Assembly (NCBI GenBank): GCA_014607495.2
Contig: CP053159.1
Span: 4,223,501-4,287,500, forward strand
Reading direction: 5' to 3'
DNA length: 64,000 nucleotides
DNA from: Carposina sasakii
Taxonomy: Eukaryota > Arthropoda > Insecta > Lepidoptera > Carposinidae
The notes under the pieces were generated by a model. The model made no database searches, was not told the DNA's origin, and worked only from the letters and a program-made list of their open reading frames with translations. Shown here piece after piece: positions 12,824 to 24,953 of this stretch. Within the stretch, counting starts at the first letter, position 1, and each line of letters begins with the position of its first letter. Both the position numbers and the translations under genes were made by a program.

Positions 12824-13036
12824 TGCGACATTAAAAGTTGTTTCTAAAAGGGGTAACAATAGGAAATTATTAGTATGTAGTCTACGCGGACAGAGTTGCA
12901 AGCAACAGCTAGTTTCCTATTAACAAACGTTATTAGAACACCTCTTCATATCTCATCTACGGGTTTAGGCAAACAATACATCCGCAGTGCCCAAAACGTT
13001 TTCCGAATGCCATTCAAATGGGGGCGGTCTATTTGG

Positions 13037-13851
13037 TGAAATGATTGAATTTGAACTGACTTCGCAGAAACTTCTTTAGCCATTTATTAGTGATAAATAT
13101 TTTTAGGTATAATGTGCGGATGATTCATTTAAGATAGTAGAATTTTTATTGGCATATTTACCTTTGCAAATGTATAATATCATTTAGTTTCATTTAGCTG
13201 TTTCCATACTATGAGTAACAAAGAGAGATTTCTTCTTTAAAAATGGTAGGTTAGGTTAGGTTAGAACACGAAGCCGAGCGAGCGAAGCGAGCGTGCCGCG
13301 GCAGCGGCCGGCGAGTCCAAATCGAATTTCTTAAATCAACTTTTATTTATTACAATTATTAGATTCGAAAATAAAATTATACTAATCTTATATTAGCTCC
13401 TATTGGTCCCACATTCTGGCCTATTACTACCTCCAACAAATAGAATGAAAAATGAGAGTCAATAATCATAAAAGCATATGGTTCGATTTTAATTTAGAAT
13501 TTAAAAGATGAATCGAACAGTATGATTATACTGTGTTATTATGGATACGTTCTATAGTAGTTTTTGTAAATGAGTTAATGCTTGCGAAAAGAGGTTACAT
13601 ATAGCAATATAAAATTATTACTTAAAAAGTTCTACTATAATAGGTATATAGGTGAAATGATTGAATTTGAACAATGCCGTGATCGGATGATTCCGCAAAT
13701 GTGTTTGCTGTTTCCGAGTAACAAAGAGAGATGGCACGAATTCCAAATCGAATTTCTGATTCGGCGGTCGGCCTAGAATGAGAGAGTCGCATAATTTTAA
13801 TTTAGAATTTACATACAGTATCTGTGTCGTTCTATAGTAGTTTTTGTCTTA
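13037..13851 (+). repeat. Two collinear copies of a repeat, the first expanded by insertions
   Basis: Five short blocks occur in the same order twice: GAAATGATTGAATTTGAAC (13037, 13653), GAGTAACAAAGAGAGA (13211, 13717), TCCAAATCGAATTTCT (13314, 13742), TTTTAATTTAGAATTTA (13487, 13795) and TTCTATAGTAGTTTTTGT (13550, 13833). The first copy spans about 530 bp, the second about 200 bp, so extra DNA entered copy one. One of the inserts (about 13247-13320) starts with a TTAGG run followed by a GC-rich block rich in GAGCGAAGCGAGCG. The small frame ending at 13776 lies in copy two and has no known motif. Confidence 0.6.
13247..13264 (+). repeat. Short interstitial TTAGG run
   Basis: TAGGTTAGGTTAGGTTAG, about three units of the common insect telomere repeat. 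Such short runs are frequent inside insect chromosomes, so this is not evidence of a chromosome end. Confidence 0.7.
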
Positions 13852-14009
13852 TTACATATAGGGTTATATCTTGCATTTTACCTGCTTTATGTACATATGT
13901 ACCAGGATTTCAAAATCGAGATGATGCTATTTAAAATTATGTAAAGGACAAAGTCCAGTGCTGATGTAGGGCGTTACTACCTATAAAATACATTCGCTCT
14001 ATCTCTTTT

Positions 14010-14215
14010 TGTGCATGTCGTAAGAGTCGACTAAGGAACTTAGAGGCGTTCTTTGATTACCTGTAAGCTAGCAACTTGTCACTGATCATTTACAACTAGC
14101 CGGTATACAAAACGTGGATATAGCATCTAGTTCATATAGTCAAGGACCCTATAGGATAGTCCTATAGTTTTGGCTACCCCATTTAAGGAACACAGCTGTG
14201 TTTGTTACGTAATAC
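14010..14215 (+). repeat. Dispersed repeat family E copy with internal insertion
   Basis: Shows GTAAGAGTCGACTAAGG, AGCTAGCAACTTGTCACTGA, AAAACGTGGATATAG and TTTGGCTACCCCATTT followed by ACACAGCTGTG. About 35 bases between the ACGTGG and GGCTACC blocks are not in other copies. Confidence 0.6.
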
Positions 14216-14248
14216 GTAACACACGTAAAATTAACGTTATATCATTAG

Positions 14249-14462
14249 ACTAGCGGCCGCCAACGGCTTCTTCCGCGTGAGAATGCATTACTCCCGTGCA
14301 AAGCCAGGGCGGGTCCCTAGTTATACATTATAAACCTTCCTTGTGAACTACTCTATCTATTAAAAAAACCGCATCAAAATCCGTTCCCTAGTTTGTAAGA
14401 TCTAAGCATACATAGGGACAGACAGCAGAAAGCGACCTTGTTTTATAATATGTAGTGATTTG
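14249..14462 (-). mobile_element. Helitron-like repeat, diverged
   Basis: Starts on the plus strand with ACTAGCGGCCGCCAACGGC, the complement of the Helitron-like 3' end, and ends near TTTTATAATATGTAG, the complement of the head. It includes AAAATCCGTTCCCTAGTTTG, typical of an old subfamily. Confidence 0.55.
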
Positions 14463-14898
14463 TTTTAGTCTTATATTATTGTGGCTAACGGAAATGGCAA
14501 TCATAACCAACTTCTTTTGCAGCTTGAGTTTACTGTTTGTGAGCATTGATATATAACTACATAATTATAGTGGATTTTTTAAACTCTTGATAAAATTTCG
14601 TACGCGTAAAAAGCTCGAGCTTATAAAATTTTAATGAACATAAAACAATTTAGTTTCAGTAATTAAATTACTGTGATATATTTCCAAGCAAATACTAAAT
14701 AATTTCAGACACATTTTAAGTAGGCACTTATTAAACAGTTTTTGTGGACCATTCGAGTAAATACGTTAAACTTATGAGACCATAAAGCTGTTTTTCAAAA
14801 AGCAAGAGTAGTTTTATAAGCACGGATATTTATTTAGCGCTGGGTAAAGGTGTGGTGCTATTGTTAGCGGGGAGCAGTGATAAATAAATAGTTACATA

Positions 14899-14945
14899 TC
14901 GAAACTACTGTTTTTCCAAAATAGGGTAGCCAGAAAATAGACCCA
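14899..14945 (-). repeat. Fragment of dispersed repeat family E
   Basis: Only the terminal block survives: TTTTTCCAAAATAGGGTAGC on the plus strand, complementary to GGCTACCCCATTTTGGAAAA in other copies. Confidence 0.5.
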
Positions 14946-15020
14946 CGAAGAAAAGCTTACGACACGGAAGGAGATGCTGCATGTATTTTAGAAAAGCCCC
15001 AAATCTAGCAGGACATACAT

Positions 15021-15268
15021 AGATAAATATCATCGTCATCATCATTAGCCTATTGCAGTCCACTGCTGGACGTAGGCTTCCCCCAGGGCACGCCACAAAA
15101 CTGCCATGGGGGTATTTGCCCATAGTCACGCTGGGCAGGTGGGTTGGTGACCGCAGTTTGTATTTTGGACTATGTTGTCAACACGGTATGCGCTGCTGCC
15201 CACCTCCCGGAAACCCTTCATCGCCGCGTACGATACCCACGGGCAGACATGAGGTGGTAGATAAATAT
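15021..15268 (-). mobile_element. 5'-truncated RTE-type retroposon tail with target duplication
   Basis: The 228-bp insertion (15031-15258) is bounded by a perfect 10-bp duplication, AGATAAATAT, at 15021-15030 and 15259-15268. Read on the minus strand, its last coding stretch gives WRALGEAYVQQWTAIG and a stop, then a short run of ATGATGATG. That peptide followed by a trinucleotide microsatellite is the usual 3' end of insect RTE-like reverse transcriptase ORFs. Upstream bases no longer give an open frame. The class is assigned from this peptide and tail. Confidence 0.8.
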
Positions 15269-18200
15269 AGTTATGTATTATTAATATATCATATACATAC
15301 ATAATATATTAGATACCTACTTAGTTATTCTTTCTAATTGAGCCCGCCCGTCATCTACGCTTAACAGCTACCGAGCTTTTATCTGCCATCACATTTTAGA
15401 AACCTTAATTATAGTATTCTCCTTACAGTCTTAGCACTCTTATAATAGGTTTTAAAATATAAAAAAATCTTAAGAAAACAATGATGGTGTATTTATACAG
15501 CTTGTCTATTATATTGCGTGATCTATGGTCAATAGTACACCGCTAGTAGACGGACCACACACAACCCTGAGGTATGCGGGCGTTGGCGTAGCCAGTGCGT
15601 TCGCGGCACGTGCGGCTTACATTAGCTCACAATTACACAGAACAGGCGAAATCACAGCGTTCTATTACAAAACTTACAACAGCTTGTTAGGGTGCAGTTG
15701 ATTGTGCCTATAGAACAACAAACAGCCTAACAGCTGTTATAAAATTAAAGCAATATTGTTTATGTCGATGTTGTTTTAACTTTACACAATTTGAAATACG
15801 GCTATTGGCTTAATTAAATTGTATATTTTCAATAAACCAACAAGAATGTAAACAAAATAATATATGCATCTGTATATATTATGATGATAAATTAAATTTA
15901 TACACGTCAAGGAAAATATAAGATACCAGGCAGGCATAAGTAAAGCGCAATCTGTCAAGCTGAACATCTGTCAGAACACAAATACTGGATGACTCATAAG
16001 GCGACGCCAGCAATGCATTACGGGCTGAGCTTTCGCCGTATTATCTAGGCATCTGTGTGCGAAGACAATGGGTGGCGCATGCGTAATACTTATCTCAGAT
16101 CTACCTCTTACCACACTCTGTTCCCTTAATGAGGAATGGTGTTCCACATCTTGAGCAGTATGTGCTAATTGATGCCTAACCGGGGAAGAAATTTCGCTAG
16201 CGCTAATTGAACTAGATAGTACCAGGCGTTTATAGAATGATTGAACTTCTTTGTTCTGTTTCAGGTACAATACGAGCAGAGTTGAATAATGAAGAGTAAG
16301 CAACGATGCTGGGAGTGTTTTAGACCGGATGTACTAAAATCGACAGGTAAGTGTAAAAAAGACCTATCAAGTTTCTCGGGTAGCTTAATTTTATAACTTT
16401 CACGTCAAAATCGACAGCAGCTCAGGTGTGTTTTCCATTATAGGAAGTGTTTCTCTGGATAAATCGATGCTTTTCGCTTTAATCCAGAGAGCTAATTTGG
16501 TAATCAATTACCTACCATCAAATCCGATCTAGAACGAGTCTAACCTGAGCAATAGTCATCTTTCTTGAATTCCTGCTTGTCATCACAGGGCGTCACGATA
16601 CTGCGTATTCGCACATTGTTAGACAACGCCCACGTCCCGTATAATTTCACGATTCAAATGTCCCGCCTTTCGAAATACATCCAGTTGTGTGCGACAATAA
16701 ATAAACAACAAATTACATTGTTGGCAGCTGTGTACGTTGAGTGCGTACCTGTGTGTAGAAATCTGTATATCTGATGTGTGTCGTAGTGAGGTAGTAATGG
16801 TTCTAGAGTACCTACTGTAGTAAGCTTTAACATCTTATGTACTATAATATTATACTACCCACCTTCATATCGTTGACTCAAACTCGAATTTTCCGATTTT
16901 TTTTGAGATAGGCTATCTGACGTTTGAAAAAATCAGCCCTTAATGTCAAAGAAAACAAAGTATATACTTACTACTATTTCTTGACTGAGTACCCTCAAGG
17001 AAAAGGTACTATATAAGAACGCTGGCATCGAGACATCCCTGCTACGATGTGCATTTATGCAGTTATTTACTCAACTTTGACCCTATCCAGACACTTCCCA
17101 GTATGCTTCCACGTGATGAAAGGAGATCCCGGGAACGTGACGTACCCTGTAATAAAAGTTCCACAAAATTAAGATTTTATTAAAATTAAATGTTTAAATA
17201 ATACAAAAATAAATATTACTATACCTTAAGTATGCCACTAAAATGTCACTGCAATCGCGATACAAATTAAAATTAACAACTAAACTTGAAGCAAATTAAA
17301 AATTATGACACTTTTAATCTGTTGCCATTTCGGCTTCAGTGCCCCAAACTGATTTAAATCTGCGGGAATGACTGGAACTAATTCTCCATGCTATTTCTCT
17401 ACTATACAACAGCGATACTAGTGACACCTTTACAGAATCAGATAAGTTGGTGGATGTAATGTTTGTACTTTAGTATTTAGGGTGATGTTCCCTTGGTGAA
17501 AAAGGAAAATGTACAACTTCTTTATATCTATACTGTTCTCACGATGACATACCGGTAACATCGAGGGAATATTGCTGGTTACTTTATATTGGCTGCGTTA
17601 AAAGTTCGTTCATTATATCGTTCAGGACAAAGCATTTTTAATGCATAGAAGTGTAAATTAAGATATAAACGTGATTTAAAATAAAACAATAATCCAAGTG
17701 GGCCTTGCTCGAAATTGTATCTAGTGAAAAAAGACAGAATTAGGTGCTTCATTCATTCTTCATTCATTCTTTCTTGACATTTCAAAATTAGATAGGATTG
17801 TATTTCCAAATTGTCTCATCACACGTAATCCTGATCAATTGAATTGAGCTTTATCTGGAGCATTAACTCAGTCTTGCGTAACTTCGCAATTCAAGTTCTA
17901 TTGGGCATTCATTGGCTTAATGTATGTCAAATTGTATAGGCACTTATACTTCGTTTCAATGATAAAGTGCCTTAACATGAGCGCTAGTGCCTTTGCCAGT
18001 CTAACTCTATTTCCTACATTTTATTTAGTTCCACATAAATTCGTAGGACTTCATTATTAGAACGGACTAGACTTTACGCATATAGGTGTTGTAAAACAGT
18101 ACTTATAAAACGATTAAGTGCGTTCAGAAAGAAATGACATCATAAAATCTGCAACTGATTGCGACTGACTTTTCATCTTCGATTATTCATGGTACCTATT

Positions 18201-19587
18201 AGTATCTATATCTGAAATATTGCATATAACACAGCGAATATGGGGGTCTTTTTCGTAATAGTTAGGTATACTACAATACATAAGATTGTTGCTCATTTTT
18301 ATGTCAGTTTTTGAGTTTGTAGAGCTCAGTTATGTGCATTTGGCTCCAATATAGAGTCGTAGGTAAAAACAGCATAGCATTTAATTTTGAATGAAGTGAT
18401 CAACTGGATAATGAAGCAAATCTGAAGATTGCCAGATAATTTTACCTGTATCTGTTTCGAGATATTCCCAGATATTAAAAAAAAACATCCATCATACGAA
18501 GGGCTCGTAATTGATATTATACTAAATCATAAACGAATAAATATCCTGTCAGTAAATTATGTCTGTAGCTATAAATCCTAATTTGCTTGCCAATTATATG
18601 AATTTTTAAATCCTTAAAGCTTAGACTTGTAAACCTTACGACGCCTAAGAATGTCAAAATGTATTAATATTAAATATTGAATGAAACTAGACGGTTAGCC
18701 GGTTGTCCGTAATAAAAATATTATATGAAATCAAAATTCTGAACAATTTTACAAATTGGTTCTGAAAGATACTTTATCTTTGTAAATATACTGTAATCGT
18801 CATTTTAAAATTTTTGATTGTACTGGTTTTACCCAAATCAAGACTATGCCGATTTGTTGTAAAACATATGCCCTAAAAAAATATGTGCACACATGAATTG
18901 TACTAACTTGGCCTTATTTTTTAAAATTTATTATTATCATATATTTTACTCTTAGTCAAGGTAACAATATTTCTCGATCGAATAGATGGAGGTTCGTCAC
19001 CGATACGTTTGTTCTAATAGGAAGCCTTCATTCACAGGCATTTGTCAAGTCACGTGATGAATCCTAACTGCTATTGGTGGGAGTGTTGCGACAAAGAAAC
19101 CGCTAGTGGCGTCGATGCCAAACTATATTGTCTAAGCATCCATAATAAAATTAAGTATGCGTCACCTCCCGAGGTTCATAGGTCCAAACCTTAGCATTTG
19201 TACAGTATAGAGCAATTAGAATGTCTACGAACCACCATAAATCGAGAAGTATAGGTACAAGTCAGAATCCGATGGACACTTTTAATTGGATTCCAGAGAA
19301 AAATATGTAATTATTAAATTGCAGCCCGACGTTCCTGGTAAATAATAAATAGATCATATCAATTTATGCTAGAAACTATTGCCTTTGCCAGGCAAATATT
19401 TAGGTGCAAACAAAAAATATCAGCAATAACTTTTTATCCTTCTGAAGAAAACTCCGCGAACCGATGAAAGCTAAAACTGAACGAATGCTTATAAAGTTAA
19501 AATAGGTAAGGTATATCAGAAATATCCTAGCATAGTGATGTCGAGGCGATCACTAGTATTTATCAATAATGCTATTAGTAGTATCAT
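15269..19587. other. Long stretch without a supported gene
   Basis: A minus-strand frame at 15971-16303 (110 codons) looks moderately protein-like around RHQLAHTAQDVEHHSSL, but I recognise no family and see no splice context. Otherwise A/T-rich unique sequence. Confidence 0.4.
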
Positions 19588-19848
19588 AGAGGAATAAGAT
19601 GTAGACATAGAGTGCTAATGTCATACTAACAGTTTCGATGCACCATTAGACTTTTCGGTGCCTCACAATTCCAGTCCATGACACTTAGATTGCATTACTA
19701 TACGTTACAATACATAATATAGTACATTACTATACATTACACTAATATAATCTAAGTGTCAAGGACTGAATTGTGAGGCACCGAAAAGTCATATGGTGCA
19801 TCGAAACAGTTAGTATGACATTAGCACTCTATGACATCTTATTTCTCT
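19588..19848. mobile_element. 261-bp hairpin MITE, TA target duplication
   Basis: Two arms of about 100 bp are near-perfect inverted copies: AGAGGAATAAGATGT at the left against ACATCTTATTTCTCT at the right, and CTTTTCGGTGCCTCACAATT against its complement further in. A central A/T-rich spacer has TACATTAC-like repeats. TA at both edges fits a Tc1/mariner-type MITE. A transcript would fold into one long hairpin. Confidence 0.85.
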
Positions 19849-20498
19849 AAGGTAGTACCTACTTAGGTAATCAATTACTGGATGGACATTTAGACATAAA
19901 CTTTAGATTTCATGTTTCTTTCATTTCCTCATTATAATTTTAGTGTCACTTATGGCAATTTAGTTCCCATATTTTCTCTTTCTCTACCATCCCTCACTCG
20001 AGTGCATTCAAGGTTACCATTGTGAATGCGAGCGTAAATCTTACTACATTTTATTTGTAAAAGTCACGTCTAGTCTTGTATACGACCAGTTTGTGTCAAT
20101 GATCAGCTGTAATCGTCGACATCCTTCCCCGGACCTTAGTGGACCGCCATTACATTACCAATGACCTCGCAGGCATTTTAAAAAAAGGTGCAGACCCCTA
20201 ATGAAGTGAGACTGAGAGTAAAACTGATTGGTTCAAATTGGCGTGAATGTTGATTGGTTTGGCCGTGTTTTTATTGATGAAACTTTAAAAATGTTTCACT
20301 TAACAAAAAGTAAAAAAGGCTTGTATTTTTTAACATATTTTTATTTACATAGGTAATTTATTTAAATAATATATTTATTAACCTGACTTAACTGACTCTA
20401 GCCTGAAAATATATTTGCTTCTTAGATTATTTATGACTAGTTACTCAGTCTGGTCACAAGTTAAATATTACAAGAATTAAGTATAAATACAATTATAC

Positions 20499-20717
20499 AT
20501 ACATATAATCACGTCTTTATCCCTTACGGGGTAGGCAGAGCACCAAGGGCCGATAGAACCACATGGTGCCACTTCTGACCAATTTTGAGGGTATAGTTGA
20601 GATGTACAAGTTCGGTTAGTAGTGACAGGTGGTCAGCCCATCGCCTACAAAACACCAAGACCCTCTTGTCCTTCTACTGACTTGTACAGTATGCCCGGGA
20701 AGAGAAGCAGCTGTAGT
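20499..20717 (-). mobile_element. Longest copy of the (ATGT)n-tail retroposon
   Basis: 219 bp. On the minus strand it runs through GTTTTGTAGGCGATGGGC and CCCCGTAAGGGATAAAGACG to an ATGT tail. ATTATAC at 20492-20498 and 20718-20724 is a likely 7-bp target duplication. It carries about 70 bp more 5' sequence than the copy at 4518. Confidence 0.75.
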
Positions 20718-20777
20718 ATTATACTTTTTTTTTCACTCCCAGAGCAGCATAGAAGATATAAAGTATAAATCTATACT

Positions 20778-21183
20778 TCTATACTAATATTATAAAGAGG
20801 TAAAGTTTGTGTGTTTGTATATTTGTTAAATTGTAAGAGTAATCTCGGGATCTACTGAACCGATTTTAAAAATTCTTTCACCAATAGAAAGCCATATTAT
20901 TGCTGAGTGTCATAGGTTATAAGAATTTCCCGATATTCCCACGGGAAGGCGACCAACGGGAATTTAATATTTTTAACGAAAACCGCTATACATATGAAGC
21001 TGAAATCGGGCATATATGTTCATTGGGGACAACGAGGAAGGACTAAAAACGGATTTCCCGAAATTCCCACGGGAAGGGGACAAACGGGAATTCATAATTT
21101 TTACGAGAACCGCTGTACCTACATATGAAGTTGTAGCTATATACTGATATGTACCAGAGCGAAGCGAGGGCGGGCCACTAGTA
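20778..21183 (+). mobile_element. Helitron-like repeat, long variant with internal duplication
   Basis: Head TATACTAATATTATAAAG and tail GGGCGGGCCACTAGT agree with the Helitron-like family. Inside, a block with TTCCCACGGGAAGG, ACGGGAATT and GAACCGCTGTA-like sequence occurs twice in tandem (about 20925-20995 and 21050-21125), a partial internal duplication. Confidence 0.65.
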
Positions 21184-21694
21184 TAAGATAAAAAGGTAAG
21201 ATGGACGGACAACCTAGTCAGGATCGCGGTTAACTGATGGTGAACGGATGAGATATTCTATTCTAATTTGTTACATTTATTTTTTGTTTTACTGATCAAT
21301 TTAATTTATTTAAATTTTCATGTATGTCTGCATGACATGCAAACAATTACTTCACATAAAATATAATAATCTTATAGGGGAATAAACTTTATTGGAGAAC
21401 TAAATGCCTATCTACGTGTAATCCAGTTCTTGAGAAATTAAGTCAAACACATGTTTATAACCTAATAAGCACATACAAACGCAAGTTTACAAGTAGAAAC
21501 CTTCAAAATGGCTACTATTAGAAAACTAATGATTTGTTTACAGCAAAAGTGAGAGCATTAACCGTGCACCGGACACGATTATGTTTGACTTAACCTAACC
21601 TTTCTTTCTTAAAAACAGTAATTTACGAAAGAAATGCACGTGAAATGTTACCTACAAGTAGGTATATAGGTTGTGTACTTGTTCAAAATGTATA
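21184..21694. other. Noncoding stretch, nothing recognised
   Basis: A/T-rich, with no bounded repeat that I can see. Confidence 0.45.
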
Positions 21695-21790
21695 GGACAA
21701 TTAGGTACATCTGATCACATATTGAAATGCTAAACGTTGCTATGGGATCACTTTTGTGCAGTTCTGGCTGCACTATTTCGGGAATGTATG
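21695..21790 (+). repeat. Dispersed repeat family E, partial
   Basis: Carries GCTAAACGTTGCTATGGGAT and GCAGTTCTGGCTGC, followed by a diverged CACTATTTCGGGAA in place of CCCATTTTGGGAA. Confidence 0.5.
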
Positions 21791-22581
21791 TATGATGAAA
21801 TATCATCCTGAAAGAGCAGGTAAAACTACTTTTACCCACGTTATTACTACGTAAAAGGAAAAAAAGTTTTTCCAAGTAAACTATGTAAGTCTAAGCACAC
21901 TATTGCTGTTCCGCTAAGTTGGAACCTAATTGGTAATACGAGTTACGATTAAACTGCACAAAAAGGGAGTTAAAAGAAAAACCGAATGGCAACACCACTT
22001 CAAAGATACCGCGGAACTCATTGAGACATAATTACGACAAATTACGCTGGATCGTTCTGCTAAGGGTAACCAAGGTTACTTAATAAATATTGCATGATAT
22101 ACGAATTAATTGTAGAGAATAACTCAACTAAATAAATCTAAATAAAAATATATCTAAAGAACTTTCTACATGAACTCTAAGTCCTAGTTATACGTGGAGT
22201 AAAGACGAAATAAGTTTACTCTATGGTGTAAGGAAAGATTAAGATAATTAATAATTATCAATAAGATCGAATTCTTATTAGACACGATAAAAGAAACTCA
22301 CAGATCTTTGTGTGATACATGTTGAAATTCTAGATGTTTCTATAAACTTAGACAATTATACGTGAATTAAATACAGTATTTATAAGACAAATCGATAATT
22401 TCAATTATATGACACACATTTCTGACAGCATAGGAAAGCGGAGAATTTAATTTATTAATTTTCTAGCTGAGCCCTTGAGTCACTCACTTTTCATATAGAC
22501 TGGGTAAATTAAAGTATATAGTATATATATTATATTAATTATATTAATCATCACTATTTAACACTATGATTTTACCTGTAT

Positions 22582-22719
22582 AACGGCCAATTTCAATACT
22601 AGATATCATAAAGAATCCCGGATTTTCTTTATTCCAAATATGAAATTTTGTATGAAAGATGTTAACGTTAATCTGAAATATGCAAAAATTCTCTCGTCTC
22701 GAAATGAATATAAATTTCA
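22582..22719. mobile_element. MITE family H, copy 1
   Basis: Starts AACGGCCAATTTCAATAC, continues GGATTTTCTTTATTCC and TGAAATATGCAAAAATTCTCTC, collinear with the copy at 22971-23112. The right inverted end has decayed. Confidence 0.6.
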
Positions 22720-22721
22720 AC

Positions 22722-22846
22722 TTATATTATAAATGCGAAAGTAAGTTTATTTTTTCTCTGTTCAGGATTTATTTACTCAACAAATCTTCTTGAAATTTCT
22801 TATACATTTATTTTTTACTTACTTATTTTTATAAGTAGGTTGGGGG
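22722..22846 (+). mobile_element. Left part of a Helitron-like repeat, split by a hAT element
   Basis: TATATTATAAATGCGAAAG is the family head. The repeat stops at GGTTGGGGG where the hAT element begins, and its tail (TGTAGTCCATGCGGATGGAG, 23349-23420) resumes on the other side. The final CCACTAGT is lost. Confidence 0.6.
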
Positions 22847-23348
22847 CAGCGTTGCCATACGTCCCGATTTTGGCGGGACAGTCCCGATTTTCTAATCAAA
22901 ATTAAATATCCCGCGTGAGACAGTATCAGTCCCGCTTTTCAGGAATAACTCGATCGTGCGTGTAGCGTACTTACGGCCAATTTCAATACGAGAGATCAAC
23001 GAGAATCTCGGATTTTTCTATTCCTAATTTGCAATATTTGTATGAAAACAATTGAAGATTAAATCTGAGATATGCAAAAAATCTCTCAAGATCAGTTATA
23101 GAAATTGGCTGCTACTGAGAAAGCGCGGGCGGGTGGCACAGACAGTGTGGACTGGCTTTTTTTCGGATATTTTAACTATCTTTTGTCACGTAAACGTAAT
23201 TTGAACTCAAATAAAAAGATAAATATTCAAAAACTTTTGATTAAATACGTTTTTATTACTATGTCCCGCTTTCGACGAACGAATCCCGCTTTTTTTCACT
23301 CAAAAAGTTCTTAAATCCCGACTTGGCAAAAAAAATCTAGTAACGCTG
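22847..23348. mobile_element. 502-bp nonautonomous hAT-like element with perfect 8-bp TSD
   Basis: Left end CAGCGTTGCCATACG; right end reverse-complemented CAGCGTTACTAGA. GTTGGGGG is duplicated exactly at 22839-22846 and 23349-23356. Interior blocks such as GTCCCGATTTTGGCGGGAC and ATCCCGCTTTTTTTCAC appear near both ends, so subterminal sequence is repeated as well. The 69-codon frame at 23105 spans internal repeats and is not a gene. It hosts a second MITE. Confidence 0.85.
22971..23112. mobile_element. MITE family H, copy 2, nested in the hAT element
   Basis: Ends CGGCCAATTTC and GAAATTGGCTG are inverted repeats (10 of 11). The interior ATCTGAGATATGCAAAAAAT matches the copy at 22582. It lies inside the hAT element, so it is either the youngest of three layers here or was already in the hAT copy when that moved. 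Confidence 0.65.
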
Positions 23349-23420
23349 GTTGGGGGTATGGAGAAGGATATTGGCCACATTCTGTAGTCCATGCGGATGG
23401 AGTCGCAAACAAAACCAAGT
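23349..23420 (+). mobile_element. Right part of the split Helitron-like repeat
   Basis: Continues after the hAT target duplication with GGCCACATTCTGTAGTCCAT and GGATGGAGTCGC, corresponding to CTGTAGTCCACGCGGACGGA in the copy at 47327. Confidence 0.6.
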
Positions 23421-23854
23421 TTTGTAATAAACGTATCCGGTACCTTTACCTTACCAAAGTATGTACCAACGTAACATCGCGGTCCAGATCTGTCGCATCC
23501 ATAGCAGTACTTAGTAGGCGTTCATACAATGTAGGTATATTACCATAAGAGAAATAAGTGAAAGTACAGTTTAGCTGATCGATTTGCGATAACCATAGTT
23601 CAGAGGAACAATGGTGAGCATGTGTTCAATTTGGTTGCAACACTTCCTATATGATATGCACTGTAGGTGTTATGTTTTGATCCGATTTGGTTAGAATCCG
23701 TGTTGAATGCGTATTTTTTCCGAAGCTATGATTTACTTTGCCATAATTCAACGATTTCCAGGAATTCAACTAGATATAGATATGAAACTCTTTCCTACAA
23801 AATAAGTTCTTCATTCTATCTACCTATATATTCTAATGTCTACGTCTTCTCCTT
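23421..23854. other. Noncoding stretch, nothing recognised
   Basis: The open frame at 23667-23960 runs into repeat sequence and is not supported. Confidence 0.5.
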
Positions 23855-23905
23855 AATGATCCTACAGTTTTGGCTACCCCGTTTCGGAAAACACAGCCAT
23901 TTAAG
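23855..23905 (+). repeat. Fragment of dispersed repeat family E
   Basis: GATCCTACAGTTTTGGCTAC, then CCCGTTTCGG and AAAACACAGCC: the 3' block only. Confidence 0.5.
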
Positions 23906-24953
23906 AATGTATGGAATCTATTTTAATGGATCGAATCACGTGGAACATCTATTTTCCTAAAAGATAAACTTCTATTTTGACTCATTTTGACAGGTGTAGG
24001 TACGTACTCGTAAAACACCTCGGAAGGATTTACAAACAAAAGCTCAACGGTTCTCATAAAGTCGATAACGATAATTCAAAGCTCTTAGATATCGGTACAA
24101 AAGACTCGATATCTCAATTATTAAAACATTTGACGTAATTACAAGAGAATAGACAGATTAATTACTCGCTTACTGGTCTGGTTAATGCATCCTATAGACC
24201 GACAACATGGTTGAAACGTACAAGTAGTTTACTAATTCCTACTTTAATAAAGTGAGCGCAGTATGAACCAATCGCTGGTAGAGTCCGTTTCATAGAATAA
24301 TTCCTATGCCTGATTTCGGAACTATCATTTTTTGTATGCAGTGTATCATAAAATGTGGTTATACACCTAGTAACTAGCGCCATCAATATCATCCATCAGA
24401 ACTATACGGTGAAACGGACAATAATAATTTGCCTATTACCGGCCGCGCAGTGGCGATACTGATTTTATGAATACGTTAGCCAATAATGTCAGATAAATTT
24501 TATTACGTTTTGTCATATCGACAAAAACGTCACAGATTAGTAGGTAATAAATATCTCCGATTGTATATTGGTCAAGGCTTATGTTATGTGTGCGCAAACT
24601 CAGATGCACTCTCTATTCCGTCACTCTCTTAGTCAGAGAGGATGAAAAGTGACACGGCCGGAGAGAGATCAAAGATTAGTAGGCTACCAACGAAACGGAG
24701 CGTAGGTACACCTCTTTGCTTGACGCAAGACTACTTCTTCATCTTTACTATGACGACCGAGACAGGTTCTCACCGTTTACTCCAGAGTGCATTATGTTAA
24801 TTCGATGTTGGCTAAATATAGAGTACTGCCAAGTAACGGTATACCTACTTTAGGTTTGGATCTTCAAATAGCTAGTTTGTTGGACTTAACTAGTATTTAA
24901 CCTGTATGGTTTGAACCGTTTTCCGCGTAAATTTTATAATAGACTGAATATGT
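23906..24953. other. Noncoding stretch, nothing firmly recognised
   Basis: A block around 24600-24720 (GCACTCTCTATTCCGTCAC, GGCCGGAGAGAGATC) may be a decayed repeat; no second copy is in the window. Confidence 0.45.

Noticed and set aside
13247..13264. TTAGG run as evidence of a telomere
   Set aside because: Only about three units, with ordinary repeat DNA on both sides.
15971..16303. 110-codon minus-strand frame
   Set aside because: Somewhat protein-like, but no recognised motif, splice signal or relative; kept only as a remark.
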